From Ruminococcaceae bacterium UBA1425 (GTDB taxonomy: Bacteria; Bacillota; Clostridia; Oscillospirales; Acutalibacteraceae), in assembly GCA_002329365.1 (NCBI GenBank), contig DCUB01000012.1:40931-104930 (forward strand): a stretch of 64,000 nt of DNA, read 5' to 3'. The translations under genes were made by a program, and so were the position numbers. Each line of letters starts with the position of its first letter. The stretch's first letter is position 1. Below are positions 42,202 through 50,974 of this stretch, piece by piece. The notes below the pieces were generated by a model that did no database searches, had not been told where the DNA came from, and saw nothing but the letters and a program-made list of their open reading frames with translations.

Positions 42202-43629
42202 CTAAAAGTTAAAGTAAATAAACGGGTTGTAGGTGCCCTTTATCATATAGGACACGGCGACGACGAACATCAGGAGCAGCGCAGCCGTGTAAGCCGCGTC
42301 TGCCGCGCGCCGAGTACGTTCACCCGCCGACATCAGCTTTTTGCGCAGGAGCGGAGCAACTGGCAGCGAAAACACGGCGGAGGCAACGAACATTACAAGG
42401 TTATTTTTAAGATAAAAGACGGTGTCGTCCGAAATAAAGGTTCCGCCGTTAAAGCCGAACATAGCTTTGAAGTATTCGCCGGCGGCGCCAAGGCTTTCCG
42501 CCCTGAATATAACCCAGCCGAAAATGACGAGCAGCATTGTATAAATGTATTTGGGTATGATTAACAGCCTGCCCTCTTTTTTCGGAATGCCTGAAAGCTT
42601 TTCGACAGTAAGAATAACAAAATACATAAGCCCCCAGACAAGAAATGTCCAGTTTGCTCCGTGCCAGACACCGGTGAGGAACCAGACGACAAACAGGTTG
42701 AACACAAGCCTTGCCTTGGAATTGACGCGGCTTCCGCCAAGCGGAAAATAGACGTAGTCGCGAAACCATGTGCCGAGCGAGATGTGCCACCTGCGCCAGA
42801 ACTCCGTTATGGACTTTGAAATATACGGATAGTCGAAGTTTTCAAGAAAATGAAAGCCGAACATTCGCCCGAGACCGATGCCCATGTCGGAATAGCCCGC
42901 AAAGTCAAAAAATATCTGGAACGTATATGCAAGCGCGCCGAGCCACGCGAAGGACGGGGAAATTGCATCCTTCGCGTCAAAGGCTGCGTCGGCTACCACA
43001 GCCATAGTATTGGCGAGCATGACTTTTTTAAGAAAGCCGACAATAAACCTCTCGACGCCCGTGGTGAAATCGGAAAGCGTTTCCTTCCTGTTTTTTATCT
43101 CGTTTGCGACGGTCTGATAGCGGACTATCGGACCTGCTATAAGCTGTGGGAAGAAAGATATGTAAAGGCCGACATTAAGCGGGTTCTTTTGCATTTCGCC
43201 GTCGTTTCTGTAAACGTCGATGACGTATGAAAACGCCTGAAAGGTGAAAAACGAAATGCCTATCGGCAAGGTTATCTGAGGGACGGGAATCTGAAGCCCG
43301 AAAACGGAATTGATGTTTTCGAGCGTGAATATAAGATATTTGAATATGAACATCAGACCGATGTTGAAAACAGCAGCCGCCGCAATGACGGCACGCGCTC
43401 TGACCTTGTTGTCCCTGTATTTTGCCGCGGGTAGCCCCAACGCCCAGTTAACAATTATCGACAGCATCATGACAAGCACGAACTTCGGCTCGCCCCACGC
43501 GTAGAATATGAGCGACATTATGAGCAGGAATATGTTCTGAAGCAGCCTGCTTTTCCTGAAAATAACGTAATAGCCGAAGATAACAACGGGCAAAAACGCA
43601 AAAAGAAACACGGTGCTTGAAAAAAGCAT
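42202..43629 (-). CDS. MBOAT family O-acyltransferase (AlgI-like)
   Basis: A 475-residue polytopic protein that moves acyl groups across the membrane for O-acetylation of cell-surface glycans. Marks are the N-terminal MLFSSTVFLFAFLPVVIFGY, LPIGISFFTFQAFSYVIDVY, FFPQLIAGPIVRY, ITEFWRRWHISLGTWFRDYVY-type block (with RRWHISL) and the catalytic His in GVWHGANWTFLVWG. ATG 43629 (MLFSST) has GGAGGAG upstream; an earlier in-frame start adds eight residues without support. Operon order: anchored protein, this gene, DHHW gene, UDG. Confidence 0.93.
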   Translation of the reverse strand: MLFSSTVFLFAFLPVVIFGYYVIFRKSRLLQNIFLLIMSLIFYAWGEPKFVLVMMLSIIVNWALGLPAAKYRDNKVRARAVIAAAAVFNIGLMFIFKYLIFTLENINSVFGLQIPVPQITLPIGISFFTFQAFSYVIDVYRNDGEMQKNPLNVGLYISFFPQLIAGPIVRYQTVANEIKNRKETLSDFTTGVERFIVGFLKKVMLANTMAVVADAAFDAKDAISPSFAWLGALAYTFQIFFDFAGYSDMGIGLGRMFGFHFLENFDYPYISKSITEFWRRWHISLGTWFRDYVYFPLGGSRVNSKARLVFNLFVVWFLTGVWHGANWTFLVWGLMYFVILTVEKLSGIPKKEGRLLIIPKYIYTMLLVIFGWVIFRAESLGAAGEYFKAMFGFNGGTFISDDTVFYLKNNLVMFVASAVFSLPVAPLLRKKLMSAGERTRRAADAAYTAALLLMFVVAVSYMIKGTYNPFIYFNF

Positions 43630-43656
43630 TTTAGTCTCCTCCGTTAACGTCAACTA

Positions 43657-44160
43657 CTATTCTGCGTCGGAAATCTCAATCTCCCTGCCGTCGGAAGTCG
43701 TTATGATTATCGAGGGCATCGTCTGCGAGGGCTTGTTTTCGTTTCTGAAGTAGCTTGCGGCAAAAACAAGATTGAACATTTTTTTCTCGCCTGCCGCAAT
43801 AGAAAACATTTCCCTGCCCGTCAGCTTTTCACGCGCGGGCGCCCTGCTGTCAAGAATCACACCGTTTTCAAAATCCTTTTTGAACAATCCGGCGATGCGA
43901 AAGCCGCTTTGCTCCTTGTCGGACGGATTATATAAGGTGATTCTGTAAGAAAGAAGCAGCTCATCGTTGCGTATTTCATACTGCTGGTATGAGCTGTTGG
44001 CGGTGACAATCTGCAGGTCGTCGGGCTTCGGCGCATTAGCGTTAGCCTTTTGCTTAAACGAAATAATAAGCGCGCCACCCGCGACAAGAGATATTACGGC
44101 AACTGCCGCAAGAACGATTACAACTGTTTTGCGTTTTGAGCCTTGCTTCTTTTCTTCCAT
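43657..44160 (-). CDS. membrane-anchored protein of unknown function
   Basis: A 167-residue protein with a basic cytoplasmic head (MEEKKQGSKRK), one membrane segment at about 13-35 and an outside beta-rich domain (DELLLSYRITLYNPSDKEQS, then FSIAAGEKKMFNLVFAA), resembling the immunoglobulin-like DUF4352-type modules without a clear family match. It starts the operon with the MBOAT and DHHW genes (27 bases to the MBOAT start), so a structural role in glycan acylation is plausible but unproven. Confidence 0.6.
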   Translation of the reverse strand: MEEKKQGSKRKTVVIVLAAVAVISLVAGGALIISFKQKANANAPKPDDLQIVTANSSYQQYEIRNDELLLSYRITLYNPSDKEQSGFRIAGLFKKDFENGVILDSRAPAREKLTGREMFSIAAGEKKMFNLVFAASYFRNENKPSQTMPSIIITTSDGREIEISDAE

Positions 44161-44184
44161 AACACACCCTCACTTCCATATTCG

Positions 44185-44317
44185 GTAGGGATTGCATTTA
44201 TGCGTTCCGAAAACGTATCGGAATTACACCGACGCAGGGACACGTCACGCTGTGTCCGAAGCTAAAAAATGCCTTGCAAAACGGTCAGGACGCACAACGG
44301 TCAAGACCGTTCCCTAC
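44185..44317. repeat. three palindromic repeats downstream of glyQS
   Basis: 44185-44210 GTAGGGATTGCATTTATGCG then TTCCGA (class seen at 932 and 55826, left arm decayed); 44233-44262 GCAGGGACACGTCACGCTGT then GTCCGAAGC (class of 38062); 44297-44317 ACGGTCAAGACCGTTCCCTAC (AACGGTC class, minus strand). They fill the 164-base gap. Confidence 0.8.
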
Positions 44318-44324
44318 AATATAT

Positions 44325-45704
44325 TTAAAACACAAGCTTTTCAGAAATGAAGCCTTCGAGCCCGTCTATCGGAAGCCTTACCTGCTCCATTGTGTCGCGG
44401 TCGCGCACGGTAACGCAGCCGTCCTCAAGCGAGCCGAAGTCGAAGGTTACGCAAAACGGAGTGCCGATTTCGTCCTGCCTGCGGTAACGCTTGCCGATGG
44501 AACCCGCGTCGTCGTAATCGCACATGAATTTTTTCGAAAGCTTGTGGTATATCTTTTCGGCGTTTTCGCCGAGCTTTTTCGAAAGCGGAAGCACCGCCGC
44601 CTTGACGGGCGCGAGCGCGGGATGAAGACGAAGAACGACTCTTGTGTCGCCCTTGTCGGCGTCTACAACTTCCTCGTCGTAAGCGTCGCAGAGGAACGCA
44701 AGCGCAACCCTGTCGGCGCCCAGCGACGGCTCTATGACATATGGAAGGTATTTTTCGTTCGACTCCTGGTCGAAATACTCAAGGCTCTTGCCCGAGGTGT
44801 TCTGATGCTGTGTGAGGTCGAAGTCGGTACGGCTCGCGACGCCCCAAAGCTCGCCCCAGCCGAACGGGAAAAGATACTCGAAATCGGTGGTGGCGTTCGA
44901 GTAGTGGGAAAGCTCCTCCTTCTCGTGGTCGCGAAGGCGGAGGTTTTCGGGCCTCATGCCGAGCGAGTAGAGCCAGTCGCGGCAGAAGGTTTTCCAGAAA
45001 TCGAACCACTGAAGCTCGGAGCCGGGCTTGCAGAAGAATTCAAGCTCCATCTGCTCGAACTCGCGCGTGCGGAAGATGAAGTTGCCGGGCGTTATCTCGT
45101 TGCGGAAGCTCTTGCCTATCTGGCAGACGCCGAACGGCACCTTGCGGCGCGTTGTGCGCTGTATGTTCGGGAAGTTAACGAAAATCCCCTGCGCCGTTTC
45201 GGGGCGGAGATAAAGCTCGTTCTTCGCGTCCTCCGTTACACCCTGGAAGGTTTTGAACATAAGATTGAACTTTCTTATCTCGGTGAAGTTTAAGCCGCCG
45301 CAGTCGGGACAGGCTATTTTGTTGTCGGCTATATATTTTGACATCTCGTCAAAGCTCCAGCCCGCGGGGTTCGCGCCCGCGTCCTCAATCAGCTTGTCTG
45401 CCCTGTGGCGCGTTTTGCATTCCTTGCAGTCCATAAGCGGGTCTGAAAAACCGCCGACGTGACCGGATGCCACCCATGTTGTGGGGTTCATCAGTATCGC
45501 CGAATCAAGCCCGACATTGTAGGGGCTTTCCTGCACAAACTTCTGCCACCACGCGCGCTTTACGTTGTTTTTGAACTCGACGCCAAGCGGACCGTAGTCC
45601 CATGTGTTTGAAAGCCCGCCGTAAATCTCGCTTCCGGCATACACAAAGCCTCTGCCCTTGCACAGCGCGACAATAGCGTCCATTGTCTTTTTTGAATTGT
45701 CCAT
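44325..45704 (-). CDS. glyQS: glycyl-tRNA synthetase, homodimeric type
   Basis: A 459-residue class II synthetase of the alpha-2 type. Motifs: N-terminal [35 protein letters not shown] (motif 1 region), [20 protein letters not shown] (motif 2), and [14 protein letters not shown] (motif 3); the C-terminal anticodon domain begins [19 protein letters not shown]. Cys pairs in [11 protein letters not shown] and CPDCGG may hold a structural zinc. GAGGAG lies 12 bases before the ATG. The 69-base gap upstream is too short for a T-box leader and none is seen. Located directly behind a membrane protein gene on the same strand. Confidence 0.97.
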   Translation of the reverse strand: MDNSKKTMDAIVALCKGRGFVYAGSEIYGGLSNTWDYGPLGVEFKNNVKRAWWQKFVQESPYNVGLDSAILMNPTTWVASGHVGGFSDPLMDCKECKTRHRADKLIEDAGANPAGWSFDEMSKYIADNKIACPDCGGLNFTEIRKFNLMFKTFQGVTEDAKNELYLRPETAQGIFVNFPNIQRTTRRKVPFGVCQIGKSFRNEITPGNFIFRTREFEQMELEFFCKPGSELQWFDFWKTFCRDWLYSLGMRPENLRLRDHEKEELSHYSNATTDFEYLFPFGWGELWGVASRTDFDLTQHQNTSGKSLEYFDQESNEKYLPYVIEPSLGADRVALAFLCDAYDEEVVDADKGDTRVVLRLHPALAPVKAAVLPLSKKLGENAEKIYHKLSKKFMCDYDDAGSIGKRYRRQDEIGTPFCVTFDFGSLEDGCVTVRDRDTMEQVRLPIDGLEGFISEKLVF

Positions 45705-45773
45705 AATTCAAAGCATCTCCTCGGGATATTTACATATATACATATCGGAATAACAACATTTGCGGTAACAGCC

Positions 45774-46451
45774 TTATACGCGGAACCTTGCCGCAAGCTC
45801 GTCGCGTATTTCCTTCGGCATGGCAACGCAAAGCCCCGCTATGATAGCCGCGCAGACGGCAACGGCTGCGGCGCACCACCAAGGGGTGTAGCCGTAAGCA
45901 AGACAAATAACAAGCAGTAAAACGTTGCAGGCGCCTATCGCTATTAAATGCGTCGCGGCGTTTTTGCGTCTTTGGGGAAAGAAGAACAGCCCAACAAAAA
46001 GTATCACGGCGGCGGAAAGGCTCAAAAGCGGTATTCCGAAGCGGATCGCGGGGCCGAAATTGCCGAGGTGCGATTTGCTGAACCACAGCATCAGCAGGGA
46101 AAGATAAACGGCGTCGTGGATTATATAGCTTCCGAAATAAAGCTTTTTTATGAACACGGGACGGAACACAATCGCCCACACGCACGGCAATATAAACACC
46201 GCCCACATGGCGTTTGAAACTGTTTTGTTAATCAGACAGTCGGCGGCAATGGCTGCTGCTGACGATATCAGATACACCGCTGAGAAAATGCCGAAATACC
46301 AGGGCGGATTTTTCCTGTAAACTATATCGGGATACTCGGCCGTGCGCTGCCCTTTTATGAGCGGCTCTTCGTTTTCGGCGGGAGAACCGCAAAGAGGACA
46401 CCTTTTATATTCTTCCCCGAGGTCAACGTTGCATTTTTTGCATCTCATCAT
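45774..46451 (-). CDS. zinc-ribbon polytopic membrane protein (DUF6320-like)
   Basis: A 225-residue protein with an N-terminal zinc ribbon (C4, C7, C18, C21: RCKKCNVDLG and RCPLCGS) and about six membrane segments, ending in a basic DELAARFRV tail. It resembles the DUF6320 family found beside condensation-fold acetyltransferase genes in Clostridia. The ATG at 46451 overlaps the TGA of that upstream gene (ATGA), with AAGGAGG 7 bases before it. Function unknown; the pairing suggests a joint role in acylation of a lipid or envelope component. Confidence 0.7.
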   Translation of the reverse strand: MMRCKKCNVDLGEEYKRCPLCGSPAENEEPLIKGQRTAEYPDIVYRKNPPWYFGIFSAVYLISSAAAIAADCLINKTVSNAMWAVFILPCVWAIVFRPVFIKKLYFGSYIIHDAVYLSLLMLWFSKSHLGNFGPAIRFGIPLLSLSAAVILFVGLFFFPQRRKNAATHLIAIGACNVLLLVICLAYGYTPWWCAAAVAVCAAIIAGLCVAMPKEIRDELAARFRV

Positions 46452-47761
46452 GACCACGCCTCCTTGTTGTTTGTTTCGACGCGGACACGAATGCCCTTTG
46501 ACGTAAGAAACGTGAAGAAGTTCCTCGGGATATCGAACCTCTTTGAAGAGCCGGTAAAAGTAAAGTTAAGCGTTTCGTCAAGACAGCCTATGGCGCACGC
46601 CAGCGTTTCGCGCGGCGCGCCTCCGAGCAGCACCTCAATGCGGTCGATATGCTCGCGCATTTCGGGCGGCATTTTGCATATGCCGAGATTTGTCATACAG
46701 CACAAAAACTTTCTTTGCCCGACAAGATGATAAGCCGCTTTAAGAAGCGGTCGCTTCAGGATGTTCGGAAGGAATCGGACGGCGGGGTTGTTCGCGCTGC
46801 CGACGTTCCTCTTTATCGGGATGAGCATTGCATCCGGGTTTACGTCGGCCTTGATTTTTCCCCTTATCGACTCTACTATATCGTCAAACGTGGTGGAGCC
46901 GTCAGCCTTGGGGACAAAGCCTATATTCGTGAACAGCGAAAAGTTGCGGAGCGTATCGTAGCCGAAAACGGGGCGCAGACTTATCGGTACAGACACCTTT
47001 ATCGGCTTTTTGTTTTTGGGGTTATCGAGGTAAATGGAGTAGAGCAGCACAGCGGCGAAATAATCGGTTATCGTAAGCCCTAACGGCTTGCACTGAGCCT
47101 TTAAATCCTCGACGGGAATAATGCCGTGAACAGCCTGAAAATAGTTCGGGATTGTTTTGACCCTGTACTGATAGCTCGCTTCTTCTTTTTTCAGGGCGGG
47201 AACGTCCTTTTTGTAAAGCTTTTGGAAGACGTCCTCGTGCTCGTACTCCTTCGGCTCCTCGCCGATGTCTATAAAGTCGCCGTTTTTCGGGATATTATAT
47301 CCCTTCAGCTCAAGGTACCGCGCCACAAGTGTTTTCAGAAAAATGAGTGTCGCTCCCCCGTCGGAAACGGAATGGAACATTTCTATTCCTATGCGGCGTT
47401 TGTAATATATGATTCTGAACGCGGGCTTGTCCGTTTCAACGAGCGACGCCCTGTGGCAAGGGTATTCGGACTCCTCGACAACAACGTCGGTGTCGTCGAC
47501 GCGCTCAAGGTAATACCAGAAAAGCCCCGTGCGGAGCTGGACAAAAAACGACGGAAACCGCGGGGCGATATCGTCGACGGCGCGCCGCAGAAGCTCAGGG
47601 TCTGCGTTCTCATTAATTACAAAGGTTATCCTGAATGTGCAGGCGTATGTCCTTGTTCTGGCGGCGGGGTATATTGTTGCTGCGTTGTCGAGCCTGAACC
47701 AGTGCGGAACAACGTATTTTCCCTTTGCTCCGACTGTCCCGGTCGCTTCCGTACCGAGCAT
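46448..47761 (-). CDS. acetyltransferase-like protein of the condensation/CAT fold
   Basis: A 437-residue protein of the chloramphenicol acetyltransferase/condensation-domain fold, in databases usually called alcohol acetyltransferase. The catalytic HxxxDG motif is HSVSDGGAT at about residue 146; the fold's second half includes KVSVPISLRPVFGYDTLRNF, the DFGW-like position being replaced by NLGICKMP. It should acylate a small acceptor using an acyl-CoA or carrier donor. AAGGAG precedes the ATG by 9 bases and a consensus-like promoter lies at 47810-47838. It is translationally coupled to the DUF6320-like gene. Confidence 0.72.
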   Translation of the reverse strand: MLGTEATGTVGAKGKYVVPHWFRLDNAATIYPAARTRTYACTFRITFVINENADPELLRRAVDDIAPRFPSFFVQLRTGLFWYYLERVDDTDVVVEESEYPCHRASLVETDKPAFRIIYYKRRIGIEMFHSVSDGGATLIFLKTLVARYLELKGYNIPKNGDFIDIGEEPKEYEHEDVFQKLYKKDVPALKKEEASYQYRVKTIPNYFQAVHGIIPVEDLKAQCKPLGLTITDYFAAVLLYSIYLDNPKNKKPIKVSVPISLRPVFGYDTLRNFSLFTNIGFVPKADGSTTFDDIVESIRGKIKADVNPDAMLIPIKRNVGSANNPAVRFLPNILKRPLLKAAYHLVGQRKFLCCMTNLGICKMPPEMREHIDRIEVLLGGAPRETLACAIGCLDETLNFTFTGSSKRFDIPRNFFTFLTSKGIRVRVETNNKEAWS

Positions 47762-47809
47762 CAGCTATCACTCCTTGACTGTAGTTAAGGGCATAAACCC
47801 GCATGACAC

Positions 47810-47838
47810 AGTGTACATTATCAACACCCGGAAGTCAA
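47810..47838 (-). promoter_or_regulatory. promoter of the acetyltransferase-DUF6320 unit
   Basis: On the minus strand TTGACT (47833-47838), 17-base spacer, TACACT (47810-47815). It is back to back with the divergent promoter at 47910-47938, about 70 bases away. Confidence 0.65.
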
Positions 47839-47909
47839 GTTTTTTGTACATGCTTCATATGACAATGGCGTAGTTTTTGCAAAAACGAGTCTTATAACGG
47901 CGATTTATG

Positions 47910-47938
47910 TTTGACACATTTTGACTGTTGTTATATAA
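47910..47938 (+). promoter_or_regulatory. consensus promoter of the DUF1846 gene
   Basis: TTGACA (47910-47915), 17-base spacer, TATAAT (47933-47938), a perfect sigma-A consensus. It overlaps an in-frame ATG at 47911, ruling that codon out as the start of the DUF1846 protein. Confidence 0.88.
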
Positions 47939-47991
47939 TGTACACTGAATTGAAAATCATGAAATACGGAAGACAGGATGTAAACAAAACA

Positions 47992-49479
47992 ATGGTAAGA
48001 ACGGGATTTGACAACAACGAGTACATAAAAAGGCAATCCGAGCAAATCAGCCGGCGCATAAAGGACTTCGGCGGCAAGCTTTATCTTGAATTCGGCGGCA
48101 AGCTTTTTGACGACTATCACGCGTCGAGGGTCCTGCCGGGGTTCCAGCCCGACAGCAAGCTTTGGATGCTCAAAAATATCGCGTCGGACGTTGAAATTGT
48201 CGTCGTCATAAACGCCTGCGATATCGAAAACAACAAAAAGCGGCGCGACTTCGGAATCACCTACGACAACGACGCGCTCCGCCTTATCGACGCCTTCAGG
48301 GGCATAGGGCTTTATGTCGGCAGCGTCGTGATAACCCAGTTTTCCGGTCAGCCGGCGGCAAAAAAGTTCAAGGAGCTGCTCGAACGGCTAAAAATCAAGG
48401 TCTTTCTTCATTATGTCATTGACGGATATCCGCTCAACATATCGAACATTGTCAGCGAAAAGGGCTTCGGGAAAAACGAATACATCATAACCGAGCGCCC
48501 GCTCGTCGTAATAACGGCGCCCGGTCCCGGAAGCGGCAAAATGGCAACGTGCCTTTCGCAGCTTTACCACGAAAACTTAAGGGGCATCAAGGCGGGATAC
48601 GCCAAATTTGAAACCTTCCCTATCTGGAATCTGCCCTTAAAGCATCCCGTAAACCTTGCCTACGAGGCGGCAACCGCAGACCTGAACGACGTCAACATGA
48701 TAGACCCGTATCACCTTGAGGCTTACGGAAAAACAACCGTGAACTATAACAGGGACGTTGAGGTCTTTCCCGTATTGAACGCTATCTTCGACAAAATTTA
48801 CGGAAGCTCGCCCTATAAATCGCCCACCGACATGGGCGTCAACATGGCAGGCTTCTGCATAATCGACGACGACGCCGTGTGCGAGGCCTCCCGCTGCGAG
48901 ATAGTCAGAAGGTATTTCTGCGCCCTTTGCGACTACAAAAGCGGCAAGGGAACGCGCGAGGCAGTCGACAAAACGGAGCTTCTTATGAAGCAGGCAGGCG
49001 TTTCGCCCGATGACAGGGCTGTCGTCGCCGCGGCAGCGGTAAGAAGCGAGGAAACGGGAGGGCAGCCGGCCATGGCTATCGAGCTGCCTGACGGCAGCAT
49101 TGTAACGGGAAAAACGTCAAGCCTGCTCGGAGCCTCCTCCGCGGCGCTTCTCAACGCCGTCAAGAGCCTCGCGGGGATTGAAAAATCGGTTCACCTCATA
49201 AACCCGTACGTCATAGAGCCTATACAAAGCCTTAAAATAGACTACCTCGGCAACCGCAATCCGCGTCTTCATTCCGACGAGGTCCTCGTGGCTCTCGCCA
49301 TCTGCGCCGCGGGCGACAAAAACGCTGCTCTTGCCATGAAGCAGCTTGCGCTGCTGCGCTGCTGCGAGGCTCATTCGACGGTAATGCTGTCGCAGGCGGA
49401 CGAGGAAACCTTCCGCAGGCTCGGCATTAACCTTACCTGCGAGCCGCAGTATCAGACAAGCAAGCTGTTCCACGGCTGA
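47992..49479 (+). CDS. DUF1846 family protein
   Basis: A 495-residue protein of the conserved DUF1846 family of Firmicutes. It starts VRTGFDNNEYIKRQSEQISR, and contains TAPGPGSGKMATCLSQLYHE at about residues 175-194, a Walker A-like GPGSGK loop that suggests nucleotide binding. Other conserved pieces are GYAKFETFPIWNLPLKHPVN and NRNPRLHSDEVLVALAICA near the end. Its biochemical role is not established. ATG 47992 is taken because family members begin at this point and the consensus promoter lies upstream; ATG 47959 (11 residues longer) also remains possible, and neither has a strong ribosome site. A hairpin terminator follows the stop. Confidence 0.9.
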   Translation: MVRTGFDNNEYIKRQSEQISRRIKDFGGKLYLEFGGKLFDDYHASRVLPGFQPDSKLWMLKNIASDVEIVVVINACDIENNKKRRDFGITYDNDALRLIDAFRGIGLYVGSVVITQFSGQPAAKKFKELLERLKIKVFLHYVIDGYPLNISNIVSEKGFGKNEYIITERPLVVITAPGPGSGKMATCLSQLYHENLRGIKAGYAKFETFPIWNLPLKHPVNLAYEAATADLNDVNMIDPYHLEAYGKTTVNYNRDVEVFPVLNAIFDKIYGSSPYKSPTDMGVNMAGFCIIDDDAVCEASRCEIVRRYFCALCDYKSGKGTREAVDKTELLMKQAGVSPDDRAVVAAAAVRSEETGGQPAMAIELPDGSIVTGKTSSLLGASSAALLNAVKSLAGIEKSVHLINPYVIEPIQSLKIDYLGNRNPRLHSDEVLVALAICAAGDKNAALAMKQLALLRCCEAHSTVMLSQADEETFRRLGINLTCEPQYQTSKLFHG

Positions 49480-49509
49480 GCCTTTTTGCTGCTACATTAT
49501 AAAAATACA

Positions 49510-49548
49510 AGGACTGTATCAAGCTTTGATGATACAGCTCCTATTTTT
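49510..49548. terminator. terminator between the DUF1846 and ECF genes
   Basis: AGGACTGTATC (49510-49520) pairs with GATACAGCTCCT (49531-49542) with one bulged base, followed by ATTTTTTA. The genes converge here, and A-runs on the left side (AAAAATACAA) would serve the minus strand. The CTGTATC/GATACAG stem core recurs in the terminator at 59112-59205. Confidence 0.85.
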
Positions 49549-49561
49549 TATATCGCGGAGG

Positions 49562-50245
49562 TCATATAATGTCGTTCATAAGCAGCAGCGCCAAAACGCA
49601 CGAAGCTATAATAAACACCGCTATCAATACGGCCGCCACCGTTGCCTTGCCCTGCCTTGCGGAGCCTTCGTTCTTCGGCATCAGCCTTGCCGCGCGCAGA
49701 GCCGATACGACGGGCTTATACAAAAGCAGCGTTACCGCCATGTTGAGCGAGCCCTTGATAAGGTTGAACGGCAGAAAAACGGGCACAAGCATTTCCGCCA
49801 CCGCGGCTCTCGGCATACCCATATAAATCGGCGTCAGGAGGTAATTCCACAGCAGCATCACAACAACCATAAGGGCTGTACCAAGCGCGAGGCCGGTAAC
49901 CGCCGCAGCAAGATTTTTTCTTTTTATGTATATCAGCGACGCAGGCAGCACAAAAGCCCATGTCGAAAGAACGTTCATAACGAAGCCTATCCAGCCCGTC
50001 GTGCTGAAGGTAACCATCTCAAGAAGCGAAACTACGACTGATATAACCATCGCGGGCAGCGGACCGAAAAGAAGCCCGCCCATAGCTATAACGACATCCT
50101 TAGGGTCGTATTTCAGGAAAGGCGCCGAAGGAAGCAGCGGCGGCATCGTATGGTGTGATATTGATACGAGTACATACGCCGCCGCGCATATCATAGCGCA
50201 TGTAACCATGGTCTGGGTGGAAAGGCCCTTGCCTTTTTTGTTCAT
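49562..50245 (-). CDS. ECF transporter S component (RibU-like)
   Basis: A 227-residue integral membrane substrate-binding subunit of an energy-coupling-factor vitamin transporter, with about six segments. APFLKYDPKDVVIAMGGLLFGPLPAM is close to the FLKYDP/S-D motif with GP of riboflavin (RibU) components, so flavin is the best guess. ATG 50245 (MNKKGK) has AAAGGA 10 bases upstream; an ATG at 50254 would overlap it. No EcfA/EcfT genes and no FMN riboswitch are seen nearby. It follows a Gx transporter gene on the same transcript. Confidence 0.78.
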   Translation of the reverse strand: MNKKGKGLSTQTMVTCAMICAAAYVLVSISHHTMPPLLPSAPFLKYDPKDVVIAMGGLLFGPLPAMVISVVVSLLEMVTFSTTGWIGFVMNVLSTWAFVLPASLIYIKRKNLAAAVTGLALGTALMVVVMLLWNYLLTPIYMGMPRAAVAEMLVPVFLPFNLIKGSLNMAVTLLLYKPVVSALRAARLMPKNEGSARQGKATVAAVLIAVFIIASCVLALLLMNDII

Positions 50246-50274
50246 TTTACACACATCCTTTTTGCCCTCTAAGT

Positions 50275-50781
50275 TTATATTAATTTATCCCTTGCGTTTT
50301 TCAGTCTGCCGACGGCGAACTGCGCGCACAGACCGGTGAACACGCCAGTAACAATAGCCGACAGCAGGAGCGCCGGGAAATACCAGAACACCTTCATACT
50401 GCCGAGCATCACCGCCGCCGCCGAAAGCTGCCCTATATTGTGGGAAATAGCCCCGAATACGCTTAAAGCCCACAAGCGGTTCCCCGAAAGCGCGCGAAGC
50501 ATAAGGGACATTACGATATAGCAGCAGACGCCGCCCGACATGCTGTAAACAAGGCTTGCCGCCGTGCCGCCGAAAACGCTGCCGAGAACGATTCGCACAA
50601 ACAGAACGGCGGCTGCGTCTTTTTTGCCGAACAGCGACATGGTAACAAGCGTTACGACATTCGCGAGACCGAGCTTTATCCCCGGCACAGCGACAGGCAC
50701 CGGAATCTGAGCCTCTATAATAAACACAACAAGCGCCGAAGCGGCAAGCACCGCGTCCGCCGCAAGCCTTTTTGTGTTCAT
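50275..50781 (-). CDS. Gx transporter family membrane protein
   Basis: A 168-residue protein with five or six membrane segments, of the Gx transporter family (often labelled heptaprenyl diphosphate synthase component I). Marks are ALVVFIIEAQIPVPVAVPGIKLGLANVVTL and FVRIVLGSVFGGTAASL, with FGAISHNIGQL. These proteins are ECF S-like and are often encoded beside FMN-binding proteins and ApbE; here the partner is an ECF S component and ApbE is 42 kb away. GAGGGTG precedes the ATG at 50781. Confidence 0.82.
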   Translation of the reverse strand: MNTKRLAADAVLAASALVVFIIEAQIPVPVAVPGIKLGLANVVTLVTMSLFGKKDAAAVLFVRIVLGSVFGGTAASLVYSMSGGVCCYIVMSLMLRALSGNRLWALSVFGAISHNIGQLSAAAVMLGSMKVFWYFPALLLSAIVTGVFTGLCAQFAVGRLKNARDKLI

Positions 50782-50821
50782 CATCTCACCCTCAGATTTT
50801 ACGAATAAAGCATTGAATTTT

Positions 50822-50850
50822 ATTTTAGCGTGAATTAATAAAATAGTCAA
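50822..50850 (-). promoter_or_regulatory. promoter of the Gx-ECF S pair
   Basis: On the minus strand TTGACT (50845-50850), 17-base spacer, TAAAAT (50822-50827), about 40 bases before the start codon. A TACGGC-N6-GCCGTA dyad at about 50858-50875 lies just upstream and could be an operator or a remnant terminator. Confidence 0.7.
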
Positions 50851-50974
50851 TCAAAATTACGGCTTTTATGCCGTATACTGCGTAACATAGTACAAAAAAG
50901 CAGAACTTTTTACAAGAAAACGATATGCCTCTTGCTGTATATTATCTTTATTGATTCAGGGAAGGTAATATTAT

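Noticed and set aside
44274..45293. Plus-strand open frame of 339 codons opposite glyQS
   Set aside because: Antisense shadow caused by GC-biased third positions of glyQS; glyQS is complete on the other strand.
45705..45773. T-box leader for glyQS
   Set aside because: Only 69 bases separate the genes, with no T-box core sequence or terminator/antiterminator pair.
47911..47991. N-terminal extension of the DUF1846 protein
   Set aside because: The ATG at 47911 lies inside the -35 box of a perfect promoter, and the extra residues are not part of the family N-terminus.
50785..50974. FMN riboswitch before the ECF/Gx genes
   Set aside because: No conserved FMN-aptamer segments; the region is AT-rich with only a small TACGGC dyad and a promoter.
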